From: Bacillota bacterium | GTDB lineage: Bacteria; Bacillota; Sulfobacillia; Sulfobacillales; Sulfobacillaceae | Direction: 5' to 3' | NCBI GenBank assembly: GCA_026627065.1 | Contig: JAPNUO010000003.1 | Coordinates: 186,001-250,000, forward strand | Length of the DNA: 64,000 nucleotides | In this document: in pieces, positions 37,262 to 46,069 of the stretch | Layout: the number at the start of each line of letters is the position of its first letter | How positions within the stretch are numbered: the first letter of the stretch is position 1 | Made by a program: the position numbers and the translations under genes | Notes under the pieces: model-generated | Told to the model about the DNA's origin: nothing | Seen by the model: the letters and a program-made list of their open reading frames with translations, nothing else | The model's database searches: none

Positions 37262-38419
37262 TCATCCTTTCAGGCGGTCGAGCGCCTGCGCTAGATCGTC
37301 GATCAAGTCGTCCGCATGCTCGAGGCCGACGGACAGCCTGAGAAGTCCGGGACGAATGCCTAGGGCCAAGCGAACCTCTTCCGGCAACTCGCGGTGGGTC
37401 TCCGAAAAAGGGTGGGTAATCAAGGATTCGGTGCCCCCGAGGGACACCGCCGGCAGCACTAAGCGCAGCGCGTTCATAAAGTCGGCGTAACGGTGTTCGG
37501 CGCGCAACTGAAATGAAATCATGGCGCCGGGGCCGCTGGCCTGCTGGCGGTGCAGCGCGTGGCCGGGATGTTGTGCCAGCCCGGGGTAAAAGACGCGCGC
37601 GACTTGTGGATGCTCGGCCAAAAACGCGGCAATGCGCTGGGCATTGGCTTCTTGGCGGTCGAGGCGCACGGCCAGGGTTTTGATGCCCCGCATGACGAGC
37701 CAGGCGTCAAACGGCGCCAGGACGCCGCCGGTGCTGTTGGCCAACGCATGAATGCGGTCTTGTTCGTCGGCGCTCTGGGCAATGAGGGCGCCCGCCAGCA
37801 CGTCATTGTGGCCCGCCAAATACTTGGTGGCGCTGTACACCACGTAATCAGCCCCGAGTTCGAGCGGCCGCTGGCGCACCGCGGTCATAAAGGTATTGTC
37901 CACGGCCAGCCGCGCGCGGTGCTGGTGAGCGAGCTCGGCCAGGGCGCGAATGGGGCTGATCATGAGGAGCGGATTGGACGGCGTTTCCACAAAGACCAGC
38001 CGGGTTTCCGGGCGGATGGCGTCCGCCACTGCCTCGAGATTTCGCGTGTCGACGAACGTATAGGTCAAGCCAAAGTGTTGAAACACGTCGACCAGGACGC
38101 GGTAGGTGCCGCCGTACACGTCGTTGGTGAGGACGATGTGGTCGCCCTGCTTCAACAGGTGAAAGAGCGCCACAATGGCGGCCATGCCGGAGGAAAACAG
38201 CGTGGCCCCGGCGCCGCCTTCGAGAGCCGCCAGGCCTTCGGAGAGGCCCGTCCGGGTCGGATTTTCCGTGCGGGTGTAGTCGTAGCGCCCGAGCTCTCCG
38301 CCAGGATGCTGGTAGGTGACGGTTTGGTAGATGGGGGTGCTGACCGACCCGTAGGCGGGGTCTTGTCCCACTCCCACGTGCGAGACGATGCTCTCCTGAT
38401 GGAGCTTTGGCAAGCTCAC
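37262..38419 (-). CDS. cystathionine gamma-synthase/O-acetylhomoserine thiolyase-like enzyme
   Basis: A 385-residue paralogue of the next enzyme with YSATKYLAGHNDVLAG (PLP Lys) and DYTRTENPTRTGLSEGLAALEGG. It probably condenses an activated homoserine with cysteine or sulfide, like Bacillus MetI. GTG 38419 has GAGGGAT about eight bases upstream. No S-box or T-box leader is visible: the gap to the upstream gene is only 24 bases. Confidence 0.85.
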   Translation of the reverse strand: MSLPKLHQESIVSHVGVGQDPAYGSVSTPIYQTVTYQHPGGELGRYDYTRTENPTRTGLSEGLAALEGGAGATLFSSGMAAIVALFHLLKQGDHIVLTNDVYGGTYRVLVDVFQHFGLTYTFVDTRNLEAVADAIRPETRLVFVETPSNPLLMISPIRALAELAHQHRARLAVDNTFMTAVRQRPLELGADYVVYSATKYLAGHNDVLAGALIAQSADEQDRIHALANSTGGVLAPFDAWLVMRGIKTLAVRLDRQEANAQRIAAFLAEHPQVARVFYPGLAQHPGHALHRQQASGPGAMISFQLRAEHRYADFMNALRLVLPAVSLGGTESLITHPFSETHRELPEEVRLALGIRPGLLRLSVGLEHADDLIDDLAQALDRLKG

Positions 38420-38443
38420 GCGTAATCCCTCGTTTCCACTGAT

Positions 38444-38830
38444 TTAGGAACCCAACAAAAAGCGTTCGAGCGACTCCCGGCTGCTGGCCTCTTGTTGGGC
38501 AAGCCGCACCAGCTCCTGGGACAGCGCGTCGATCCACGGGTCGAGCGCCATCGGCTCCGTCTTGATGGCGACGCCGCGCACCGTTTTGACGCGCGATGTG
38601 CTTACGCGTCCTTTTTGGTTGTCCAAGATGTATTGCCACGGGTCGAGGGAGACCGTCAGACGGCGGACGGCAGGATTTTTCTGAAAGAGTCCCCCTTGCC
38701 GCTCGACGCGGACATACTGGGGTATCGCTTGCTCTAACTTTTTCGCCAACACTTCGCTGAACACAGCCAGATCGCGCGTGTCTTGGCGCAAGCTGGAGGC
38801 TAAGACGTCGAACGAGAGCGCGTCATCCAC
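38444..38830 (-). CDS. conserved-looking hypothetical protein, 128 residues
   Basis: Not recognised. It is a soluble, charged, mostly helical protein with a central strand region (LFQKNPAVRRLTVSLDPWQY) and a Gln/Glu-rich C-terminal helix. GTG 38830 is preferred because GAGGAAGG sits eight bases upstream; ATG 38869 would lie before it. It heads the minus-strand unit that includes the two trans-sulfuration genes (24-base gap) and diverges from the Bax-inhibitor-like gene. Confidence 0.6.
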   Translation of the reverse strand: MDDALSFDVLASSLRQDTRDLAVFSEVLAKKLEQAIPQYVRVERQGGLFQKNPAVRRLTVSLDPWQYILDNQKGRVSTSRVKTVRGVAIKTEPMALDPWIDALSQELVRLAQQEASSRESLERFLLGS

Positions 38831-38981
38831 CCGAGCATCCCTTCCTCTGCGTGTAGTTTCCACCGGCATATCGTATATCGTGGGGCCGAGAACTTCATCC
38901 TGGCAGGAAGAAGTGCCTGGCTTCTTGGTACTTTTATTGTGGTGGAAAGCCGGAAGACTCGCAACCCTTCCTGCTTGCCAT

Positions 38982-39010
38982 TTGACTTTGTTTGACGTTT
39001 ATGGTATAGA
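38982..39010 (+). promoter_or_regulatory. strong sigma-A promoter
   Basis: TTGACT (38982-38987), 17-base spacer and TATAGA (39005-39010), 34 bases before the start of the Bax-inhibitor-like gene. Confidence 0.8.
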
Positions 39011-39044
39011 GAGGGTAGAACCTCGCAAACGGAGGTGTTGCACG

Positions 39045-39710
39045 ATGTACAACCGTTCTCCATATGCGGCCATCCGAGTGTCGGACGGCATTGACGGTAG
39101 CCTGATGGGGCGCACGCTGGGCGTGCTGGCCTTGCTGTTAGCCATTTTGGCCGCGGCCGCCTTGCTGTCGCCGCTGGCCGGAACGCTGGGCCTTTGGATT
39201 GGCATTGGGGCCGCGCTGGTGGGGACCATCATGGTGGGACGCAGCATGGCGTCGGCGGGCCGGGCCTTTGCCTGGGGCGCGGTGGTGGCCATCGGCATGG
39301 GACTCCTAGTGGGCCCGGTCGTCTGGAGCGTGGCGGTGACCAACCTCCCGCTGTTGTTGTCGACTCTCGGCATTTTGCTGGTGGCGGTTTTGTTTTCGGC
39401 CCTGTTGGTTTCGGTGGTGCCGTGGGATTTTTCGCGCCTGGCGCCGCTCTTGTTCCTCGGATTAATTATGCTGATTGTCACCAGTCTCCTTTCGTGGTTT
39501 GTGCCGAGCATGACGGGCCTGGTGGTTTCCCGCGCCTACAACCTGATTGGCACCCTTATCTTCATCGGGTACCTGCTGGTGGACTTCTCGCTCATGCGGG
39601 TGCGGGGCCGCTTAATGCCGGCCGAGGGCACGGCGGTGGTCCTCGCGGTCTCTATTTTGGTGGATATTGTCAACCTCTTTCTCTTCTTGCTTCGGTTGGG
39701 CCGGCGCTAA
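39045..39710 (+). CDS. Bax inhibitor-1/YccA family membrane protein
   Basis: A 221-residue protein with seven predicted membrane segments and the family's C-terminal pattern: IGYLLVDFSLM followed by LVDIVNLFLFLLRLGRR. Bacterial BI-1 proteins such as BsYetJ are pH-sensitive calcium leak channels or interact with FtsH. ATG 39045 follows GGAGGTG by seven bases. It is a single-gene unit with its own strong promoter and terminator. Confidence 0.85.
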   Translation: MYNRSPYAAIRVSDGIDGSLMGRTLGVLALLLAILAAAALLSPLAGTLGLWIGIGAALVGTIMVGRSMASAGRAFAWGAVVAIGMGLLVGPVVWSVAVTNLPLLLSTLGILLVAVLFSALLVSVVPWDFSRLAPLLFLGLIMLIVTSLLSWFVPSMTGLVVSRAYNLIGTLIFIGYLLVDFSLMRVRGRLMPAEGTAVVLAVSILVDIVNLFLFLLRLGRR

Positions 39711-39726
39711 TTGTGCTGCGCCAGGG

Positions 39727-39753
39727 CGGGCCCCCAAGGGGCTCGTTTTTTAT
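39727..39753 (+). terminator. Rho-independent terminator
   Basis: An eight-pair stem (39727-39734 with 39738-39745, one G-U) with a three-base loop and a six-T run, 16 bases after the BI-1 stop. Confidence 0.85.
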
Positions 39754-39773
39754 TGCCTCATGGTTTCCTGGCG

Positions 39774-40055
39774 CTAAAGGTGCCAGTGGCGCACCCACGG
39801 CCCGATGAGGGTGTGAGCGCGGTGATACCCGAGGGAAAGCCAATAGATCACGTGCTGCCGGAAGGGTTTCACGCGGATGAGAGCCCGATCCAGCGCTTGC
39901 AGCCCGCGAATGAGGGGGTTTAGCTGCCAGAGGCCCAGCGCGCCCAGAAGCGCCGAAATTCCCAACACGCGGCGAAACGCCCGGCCGTTAGTACGTCCGT
40001 CGTCGTGGCCTCCCTGGGGCTTGTCCCCGCGATAGCGGGTCTCCGCAGAGGACAT
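39774..40055 (-). CDS. small membrane protein of unknown function
   Basis: A 93-residue protein with a charged N-terminus (about 30 residues), one hydrophobic helix (VLGISALLGALGLWQLNPL) and an amphipathic C-terminal half with aromatic and His residues. No family recognised. The ribosome site GAGGAGG seven bases before ATG 40055 is excellent, which makes the gene likely. It lies downstream of otsA-otsB on the same strand with a 147-base gap. Confidence 0.65.
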   Translation of the reverse strand: MSSAETRYRGDKPQGGHDDGRTNGRAFRRVLGISALLGALGLWQLNPLIRGLQALDRALIRVKPFRQHVIYWLSLGYHRAHTLIGPWVRHWHL

Positions 40056-40202
40056 AAAGACGCCTCCTCTTCTTGAAAGTGTCCGGGGCGTGGCTCGCCG
40101 GTCCGATCGCTGGACACTAGTCTAGCGAAAACCTGGACCGATGGCCCAAGCTTTCTGTCGAGGCCGGAAAGGATTTCTCCGACGAAAAGCGACCGCGCGA
40201 GA

Positions 40203-40985
40203 TTACCGAGACGACAGCGGGTGCGCGGAGACGACGCGATGGAGCAGCGCGCGCAGCGCGGCCGGCCCCTCGAGGGCATAGCGCGCCGCCGTGGGCCGCC
40301 GGCTCCCCACCACCACGGTCACGCCCTCCGGCACCGCGCGAAAGCTGTCCTCGTCGGTCCAGTCGTCGCCGAAGACGTAAGGAACTACCGTGGAGGGCAG
40401 CCCTTCGAGCAGCCGGCGCACCAGGGTGCCTTTGTTGGGAAGGGCGGGGAGAAAGAGTTCGAGGGCCAGGTGGGCCGGTCGAAGGGCGACGTCCGGCCAG
40501 ACCGATAGTTGGCGACGGACCAAGTCGTGGACGCGCTCTTTGAGGTCGGCGCCCAGGCTTCGCAGGTGCAGGGTGATCGTAATCCCCTTGTCTTCCACCA
40601 GCAAGGCAGGGTAGCGCTGGCCGAGTTCGCGGGCCCAGGCGCGGACTTCCGCCCACCTCGCTTCCGCGGTTGGATCGAGGAGGGCGCGTCCGTATCGCCC
40701 GCCAATCCGCCATTCGGCACCGTGATTGCCGGCCAGCTGGAGGGCGGGGAGCGGCACCAACCGTTCGAGATCGCTAAGGGCGCGGCCGCTCAGCAGCGCG
40801 ACGCGCCGGCTCACCAGCCGCGAGAGCGTGTCGAGGTCGGACACCAGAGACGACGGCACCTTGACCGCGTCAGGGCTTGGCGCAAAGTCCAGCAAGGTGC
40901 CGTCGAGGTCAAACATCCAGTAGCTTCGCTCCTGCCAGCCGGGGACCAACAGCACGTCCGGCAACAAGGGTCTAGGATTCCACAT
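40203..40985 (-). CDS. otsB: trehalose-6-phosphate phosphatase
   Basis: A 260-residue HAD-superfamily phosphatase that removes phosphate from trehalose-6-phosphate. Motif I is FDLDGTLLDF with Asp26/Asp28, motif II is ALLSGR, then AGNHGAEWR and motif IV GDDWTDEDSF. The start overlaps the otsA end by 14 bases, so both are made together. Trehalose protects against heat, drying and acid. Confidence 0.93.
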   Translation of the reverse strand: MWNPRPLLPDVLLVPGWQERSYWMFDLDGTLLDFAPSPDAVKVPSSLVSDLDTLSRLVSRRVALLSGRALSDLERLVPLPALQLAGNHGAEWRIGGRYGRALLDPTAEARWAEVRAWARELGQRYPALLVEDKGITITLHLRSLGADLKERVHDLVRRQLSVWPDVALRPAHLALELFLPALPNKGTLVRRLLEGLPSTVVPYVFGDDWTDEDSFRAVPEGVTVVVGSRRPTAARYALEGPAALRALLHRVVSAHPLSSR

Positions 40986-42423
40986 AACTTCCGGCCACCG
41001 CGTCCAGCGTGCTTAAGATATTGCTCACCCAATCGTACAGGGTGTGCTGATGCAGGTGGGCTTGCATGGCGGCAAGGCGCTCGGCCCGCTCCGCAGGGGA
41101 CAGCGCAAGGGCGCGGTCCAGCGTCTCTGCGAAGCCTTCCGGGTCCCAAGGATTGATGGGCAAGGCCTGACTTAACTCCTGGGCGGCGCCGGTGGTCTCG
41201 CTGAGGAGCAACACGCCCCGGCGGTCGACTTGGGCCGAGACAAATTCCTTGGCAACAAGATTCATGCCATCAAACAATGAGGAAACCAACGCAAAGTCGG
41301 CGGCGCGGAAGAGGCCCATGAGTCGCGGGCGGTCGATGGTGCGCCGAATGGTGATGAGCGGCTGCCACCCCGGGGTGCCGAATTCGTCGTTGATTCGGCG
41401 GGTTTCCTCCTCCACCTGGCGGTACAGGAGACGGTACGCGTGGACCTCGGAGCGGGTAGGGACGACCACCTGCAAAAACACGATATGGCCCAGGTGCTCA
41501 GGATACCGCCGAAAAAATTCCCTGAGCGCCTCTAGCCGTGGAATGATCCCCTTGGTATAGTCGGCGCGGTCCACCGAGATGCCGAGCCGCTGTCCCGGCT
41601 GCAAGAGGCGCCGCCGGATGCCCCGCGACCAGCGTTCAATTCGCGGCGACCGCACCAGCGCCTCAATCGCGTCGATATCCACCGAAATCGGAAAAGCCTT
41701 GACCTCTACTGTCCTTCCTTGCCAGGTAATTTCCCCCCGCAGGCGATCGATGGGCACCTGACGAAACGTGTGGGCGACCGAATCTAAAAAGGCTTGGGCG
41801 TCGTCGCGCGTCTGAAAGCCCAGCACATCCGCGCCTAAAAGGCCGCGAAGCAGTTCCTGGTATTGCGGGCACAACTTCAAGACAGGATACACTGGCCAGG
41901 GAATGTGCCAAAAGTGAGCCACCGCCAAGTCCGGGCGAATCTGGCGCAAGAGGCTCGGAAAAACGGCCAGCTGATAATCGTGCGAAAAGACCAAGGCGCC
42001 CGTGGGACTCTCGCGGGCTACGCGGCGCGCGAATTTTTGGTTGACGGTGCGATACACCGACCAAGCTTGGCGGGAAAACCGCGCCCGCTCGATGAGCAAG
42101 TGGCTGAGCGGCCACAAGCCTTGGTTGGCATAGCGGTTGTAATATCCCTGCACTTCTTCCGGCGTCAGGTAGACGCGGTGCAGGCGGTACCGCGGGTTTT
42201 TCAACGGGACGGGCCGCACCCCGTTGGGAGCGGTCAGGCGGTCAGCACTTCCGCTGCCCCAGGCAACCCAGTCGCCCCCCAGCTCCCGGAGTAACGGGTC
42301 TAAGGCAGACACAACGCCGCCAGCGCGTTGTACCGTGCGAATGCCGGTTTTGGTGCGTTCATCAACGTAAGGTTCGCGGTTAGTCACGACCACCAAAGGC
42401 CGGGTCATGCGCGCTAATGCCAT
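40972..42423 (-). CDS. otsA: trehalose-6-phosphate synthase (GT20)
   Basis: A 483-residue GT20 glycosyltransferase joining a nucleotide-glucose to glucose-6-phosphate. Key stretches are VSALDPLLRELGGDWVAWG, HDYQLAVFPSLLRQ, SVDRADYTKGI (donor phosphate site) and FDGMNLVAKEFV. ATG 42423 has GGGGGGAGGG upstream. It is the first gene of otsA-otsB, downstream of murJ but with its own candidate promoter in the 79-base gap. Confidence 0.94.
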   Translation of the reverse strand: MALARMTRPLVVVTNREPYVDERTKTGIRTVQRAGGVVSALDPLLRELGGDWVAWGSGSADRLTAPNGVRPVPLKNPRYRLHRVYLTPEEVQGYYNRYANQGLWPLSHLLIERARFSRQAWSVYRTVNQKFARRVARESPTGALVFSHDYQLAVFPSLLRQIRPDLAVAHFWHIPWPVYPVLKLCPQYQELLRGLLGADVLGFQTRDDAQAFLDSVAHTFRQVPIDRLRGEITWQGRTVEVKAFPISVDIDAIEALVRSPRIERWSRGIRRRLLQPGQRLGISVDRADYTKGIIPRLEALREFFRRYPEHLGHIVFLQVVVPTRSEVHAYRLLYRQVEEETRRINDEFGTPGWQPLITIRRTIDRPRLMGLFRAADFALVSSLFDGMNLVAKEFVSAQVDRRGVLLLSETTGAAQELSQALPINPWDPEGFAETLDRALALSPAERAERLAAMQAHLHQHTLYDWVSNILSTLDAVAGSYVES

Positions 42424-42448
42424 AGTGATCCCTCCCCCCTTTCATGGT

Positions 42449-42454
42449 ATCATA
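42449..42454 (-). promoter_or_regulatory. candidate -10 for otsA
   Basis: On the minus strand TATGAT lies 26 bases before the otsA start, with TTTTCC 17 bases further upstream as a weak -35. Confidence 0.4.
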
Positions 42455-42502
42455 TGCGGCTACCGGCAGGCGGAAAAGATTGGCAGGTTGGACTTTTTTG
42501 CG

Positions 42503-44083
42503 TTACCGCCGGGGCAGGTAGCGCCCGCGGGTGAGCCGCGACAACAGCACACCCACTTCCGGATACCGGAAGTATGAGAGACAGGCGAAATACAGGATGC
42601 CGCTGACGATCGCGGTGAACGCCAGGGCAAAGAAGAGGGGAATGATGCCGGAGAGCGTCAGGAGATGAAACGCGTGCCGCAGCGCCAGAGTCATAAAGAG
42701 GGTGAGCGCGCCGGAGACGACAAGGGTGACAAACGTGCGCGTGAACGCTAAGTTCCGCTGGGACCGGGGCTTGAGCGCCTTCAGGGCCAGCAGCGTGGCA
42801 TTGACCCAGCTGGCGAGACCAGTGGCCAAAGCGAGGCCGTCTGCCTGCATAAAGTGCACCAAAATGAGGTCGCCCACGATGTTGGTGAGAATGGTGATGA
42901 TGGAAAAGCGCGCGGGCGACTTGGTGTCGCGGCTGGCGAAAAAGAGGCGCTGGAGGTAATAGGAGAGGCCGAAACCCGGGAGCCCTACCGAGAAGTACAG
43001 GAGCGTGCCCGCGGTCAGGTCGGTGGAGCGGCCGTTGAACACGCCGTGCTGATAGAGGAGGCGCAAAATGGGCACCCGGAGGACAATGAACCACAGGGTG
43101 ATGGGGACGATGATGGCCAGCACCAGGCGGAACCCCTGCATGGCCAGCTCCCGGAAGGTCTCCATCTCGCGGTAGCTGTTATGCTGGGAAAGGCGGGTGT
43201 AAATGGGCATGGCCAGCGAGGAGACGAGGAGGCCTACCGGAATTTGCACCAGGACATACGAGTAGTTCAAGGCGGCGATGGACCCCACGCCCAGCTCCGA
43301 GGCCAGAATCCGATCGACCAGAATGCCGATGGAGCCCACGGAGCTGGTGAGAAAGAAAGGGCCGGCCATGCGGGCCATTTGCTTTAACAGGGGATGGCTG
43401 AAATGCCAGCGAAAGTGGAGGTGAATGCCCATGGCGCGAAGCCGGGGCAACAGCACCAACAGCTGGGAAATTACGGCCAGGCTAAACCCTAGGGCGACGC
43501 CTTGAATGCCAAACAGGTAGTGGCCGAGGACAACGATGGTGATGACGCGGACCAGGTTGATGGCGACGGGGGACACGGCTGGCGTAAAGTACTCCTCGCG
43601 GGCCTGGAGAATCCCGGCGGCTAAACCCGCCACCCCCCAGAAAAAAATGGTGGGAATCATGATGCGCGTCATATTGATGGTGAGCCTCAGCTCTTCAGGG
43701 TGGTGGTCAAAACCGGGCGCCATGATGTGGATAATGACGGGGGCGAAAATCTCGCCGAGCAGGGTGAGCCCCAGGGCGGCCAGGAAGACCACTGTGAAGA
43801 CTTCGTTGAGAAACCGGGCGATGGACCGCGGCGAATGCTCCGCGTCTGCAGCGGTCATGAGGGGCACCACCGTCACCGAAATGGCGCCATTCAGCGTGCT
43901 GAACAAGAGATTGGGCAAGGCCGACGCCATGAGCCAGGCATCGGTAAACATGCTCGTGCCGAAAAAGGCCGCCATGACGATTTCCCGGGCAAAGCCGCTC
44001 AGGCGGCTGACCAGCGTGGCGATAAAGACCAGCGAGGCCGACAGGCCTAGGCTTTTGCGCGGCGCCTTGCGCTGGGCGCGCAT
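42503..44083 (-). CDS. murJ: MurJ/MviN-type lipid II flippase
   Basis: A 526-residue MOP-superfamily protein with about 14 membrane segments. The opening SRLSGFAREIVMAAFFGTS and TDAWLMASALPNL are MurJ hallmarks. It flips the peptidoglycan precursor lipid II. ATG 44083 is the first ATG, but the ribosome site AGGAGGGG (44112-44105) is over 20 bases upstream; CTG 44098, in frame and six bases from it, may be the true start and would add five residues. Confidence 0.9.
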   Translation of the reverse strand: MRAQRKAPRKSLGLSASLVFIATLVSRLSGFAREIVMAAFFGTSMFTDAWLMASALPNLLFSTLNGAISVTVVPLMTAADAEHSPRSIARFLNEVFTVVFLAALGLTLLGEIFAPVIIHIMAPGFDHHPEELRLTINMTRIMIPTIFFWGVAGLAAGILQAREEYFTPAVSPVAINLVRVITIVVLGHYLFGIQGVALGFSLAVISQLLVLLPRLRAMGIHLHFRWHFSHPLLKQMARMAGPFFLTSSVGSIGILVDRILASELGVGSIAALNYSYVLVQIPVGLLVSSLAMPIYTRLSQHNSYREMETFRELAMQGFRLVLAIIVPITLWFIVLRVPILRLLYQHGVFNGRSTDLTAGTLLYFSVGLPGFGLSYYLQRLFFASRDTKSPARFSIITILTNIVGDLILVHFMQADGLALATGLASWVNATLLALKALKPRSQRNLAFTRTFVTLVVSGALTLFMTLALRHAFHLLTLSGIIPLFFALAFTAIVSGILYFACLSYFRYPEVGVLLSRLTRGRYLPRR

Positions 44084-44243
44084 GGAATAGGTGTTCAGAA
44101 TGTGCCCCTCCTGTTATCCCTGATCATATTTTAACCGAGCCGCGGATGAGCTACTACCAACCCGCTCTTTCTCGGGTGAAATTCGCACTGGCTGTTGAAG
44201 GGCTGGAAATGTGGATACAATAAAGAGAAAGGAAGGGTTGACA

Positions 44244-45419
44244 ATGGCCAAGCAGCCGGCGAAACGCTTTGAGTGGAGTCTCGCGACTCTGCGCGACCTG
44301 GTCTTCACCATTTTGGGAGCCGGGACGATCTTGTACGGCGTGTGGTTTCTGTTGGCACGACTGGGCCGCGTCGTCCTCATTCTCATCTTAGCCGTCATTT
44401 TTACTATTACGCTCAGCCCGTTGGTCGATCGGCTGGCGCGGCGATGGCCCCGCGCGTGGGCTGTATTTGTGGTGGTGCTGGGCGCGGTGGTCGTTATCGT
44501 AGGCGGTGGGGTGGTGCTGGGGACGGTCATGACGGGGCAGATCGTCCGCCTCGTGGGGACCATTTCCAACCATGTCAACCAGCTGTCCGGCCTGGCGCCA
44601 GGGTTTTTAGCGTGGCTAAACCACAACGACGTCCATATCAACGTGGTGGACATCGAGGACAAGATCTTGGCTAATGCCGGCAAAGTATCCTCGTTTGTCG
44701 TGCGCCAGACTTTTGATATAGTGACCAATGTCATTGGCGGCGTGGTCGACGGAGCCATCGTGCTGTTTGTGACCGTCTACTGGCTATTTGACGCCCAGCG
44801 CATGCAAGCGGCCGTGATGCGGCTGGTGCCCCAGCAGCATCGGGAGTTCGTCTTAGCCGTGGAGCACACCTTAACGCGGGTCATTGGCGGCTACGTGCGC
44901 GGGCAACTCTTGTTGTCGGCCGTGGTGGGGTCGGCCTTTGGACTCGGCTCCTGGATCATTGGCCTCCCTTATCCTCTCTTGATTGGCGTCCTGGCCGGGG
45001 TCATGGAGTTGATTCCGCTGTTGGGCCCGATTCTTGGGGCCATTACTCCCATGGCGATGGCCATTCTCAACCACCCGCTGGTGCAAGTGCCGGAAGTGGT
45101 GGCGCTGTTTGCCGCCGTGCATCTGCTGGAGTCACAGATTCTGGGGCCGCGGATTATTCGCTCGCAGGTGGGCCTGCATCCGGTGGTGTCTGTCCTCGCG
45201 CTCATGATTGGCGCCGACTGGCAAGGTATTTGGGGCGCCTTGTTTGCGGTGCCGGCGGCTGGTATCATTGTGGCGGCGTGGGTCGCCGCCGTGCGGGTCT
45301 GGCGTGAACGCGTGGTGCTGCCGAGTCAGGACGTGGCACCGGTGACCAATCCCAGCCCGACTTCGGTGGCGGGTCACCCCTCTGACCGCCGCGGGGTGCT
45401 TCCCGAAAAAGGGGTGTAA
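44244..45419 (+). CDS. AI-2E family (PerM/YtvI-like) transporter
   Basis: A 391-residue membrane protein with two N-terminal hairpins, a cytoplasmic/extracytoplasmic middle region and the family's C-terminal block (LIGVLAGVMELIPLLGPILGA, then ESQILGPRIIRSQVGLHPVVS). Family members export autoinducer-2 or act as sodium/proton antiporters. ATG 44244 follows GGAAGGG; TACAAT at 44216-44221 is a possible -10. The gene diverges from murJ. Confidence 0.88.
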   Translation: MAKQPAKRFEWSLATLRDLVFTILGAGTILYGVWFLLARLGRVVLILILAVIFTITLSPLVDRLARRWPRAWAVFVVVLGAVVVIVGGGVVLGTVMTGQIVRLVGTISNHVNQLSGLAPGFLAWLNHNDVHINVVDIEDKILANAGKVSSFVVRQTFDIVTNVIGGVVDGAIVLFVTVYWLFDAQRMQAAVMRLVPQQHREFVLAVEHTLTRVIGGYVRGQLLLSAVVGSAFGLGSWIIGLPYPLLIGVLAGVMELIPLLGPILGAITPMAMAILNHPLVQVPEVVALFAAVHLLESQILGPRIIRSQVGLHPVVSVLALMIGADWQGIWGALFAVPAAGIIVAAWVAAVRVWRERVVLPSQDVAPVTNPSPTSVAGHPSDRRGVLPEKGV

Positions 45420-45581
45420 GCGCCAGTCGCCCTTGATGCGACGGGAAGTCCTGAGAGAGCCCCCGCGCGAGTCCTAATCGCTCGCTGGATTCCAGGAAGC
45501 GTTTCACCCAGAAACTTGGCGCGGAGGTCCCGTGCTTCAGGCTGGGGAGGCAGCGCGTCTAAAAGACCCGGAGACATGGAC

Positions 45582-45848
45582 TCATGTGTCGGAGGCCAGG
45601 GGTTCGTCCAATCCGTAGCGGTCGTGACGCCACGCTGTCAACAAATCATCCACGGCCAATCCGGCCCGCTCTTGTTCCGACGCGATTTGTTGAGCGAGTT
45701 CGGTGACCATCGGAATCCGTGCCCTTAAGAGCAAAATCCCGTCCAAATCAATCAACGTCAGAGGGGTATCGGGCGCTAGCGAATACCGCTGACGCACCGC
45801 TTTGGATAAGGTGACCACCCCGCGATCACGGACCTCAAGCGTATCCAT
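45582..45848 (-). CDS. AbrB/SpoVT-type DNA-binding protein (antitoxin-like)
   Basis: An 88-residue protein. Residues 1-45 have the swapped-hairpin AbrB pattern (DRGVVTLSKAVRQRYSL followed by LTLIDLDGILLLRA). The C-terminal half (ELAQQIASEQERAGLAVDDLL) is an acidic helix like those by which VapB-type antitoxins grip a toxin. No PIN-domain toxin gene is visible next to it, so it may be an orphan. Start ATG 45848 lies 20 bases after the relic described at 45871-46069. Confidence 0.7.
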   Translation of the reverse strand: MDTLEVRDRGVVTLSKAVRQRYSLAPDTPLTLIDLDGILLLRARIPMVTELAQQIASEQERAGLAVDDLLTAWRHDRYGLDEPLASDT

Positions 45849-45870
45849 GCATCGTAGCCCCGCCCACCCT

Positions 45871-46069
45871 CTACAGCAACAGCAACACAAACGGCGCGAT
45901 CAACAAGGCAACACCAGCAATCGCCGATGTTGCTAAACTCGATCTCAAACTCCTCGCACCGGAACAACACCGCTAACGAGCCGCCAAACGTCAGCGCGGC
46001 CTGCCAGGCCCCGCCGATACGGTTATGCAGACTATGAAAGGTCACGATCCACAAGCCCCCCGCGCCCAT
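45871..46069 (-). pseudogene. frameshifted small membrane-protein relic
   Basis: From ATG 46069 (GGGGAGGG just upstream) one frame gives a Gly/Ala-rich hydrophobic opening (LWIVTFHSLHNRIGGAWQAA), then turns polar. A different minus-strand frame in the second half reads SSLATSAIAGVALLIAPFVL and stops at 45871, a normal membrane-protein end. A single frameshift would join the halves. Family not recognised. Confidence 0.35.

Noticed and set aside
38870..38990. Possible SAM or T-box riboswitch for the sulfur genes
   Set aside because: No S-box core motifs, no T-box sequence and no terminator/antiterminator pair on the minus strand.
45420..45581. Possible transposon end downstream of the AI-2E gene
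   Set aside because: No transposase gene, terminal repeats or target duplication can be seen; nothing supportable in these 160 bases.
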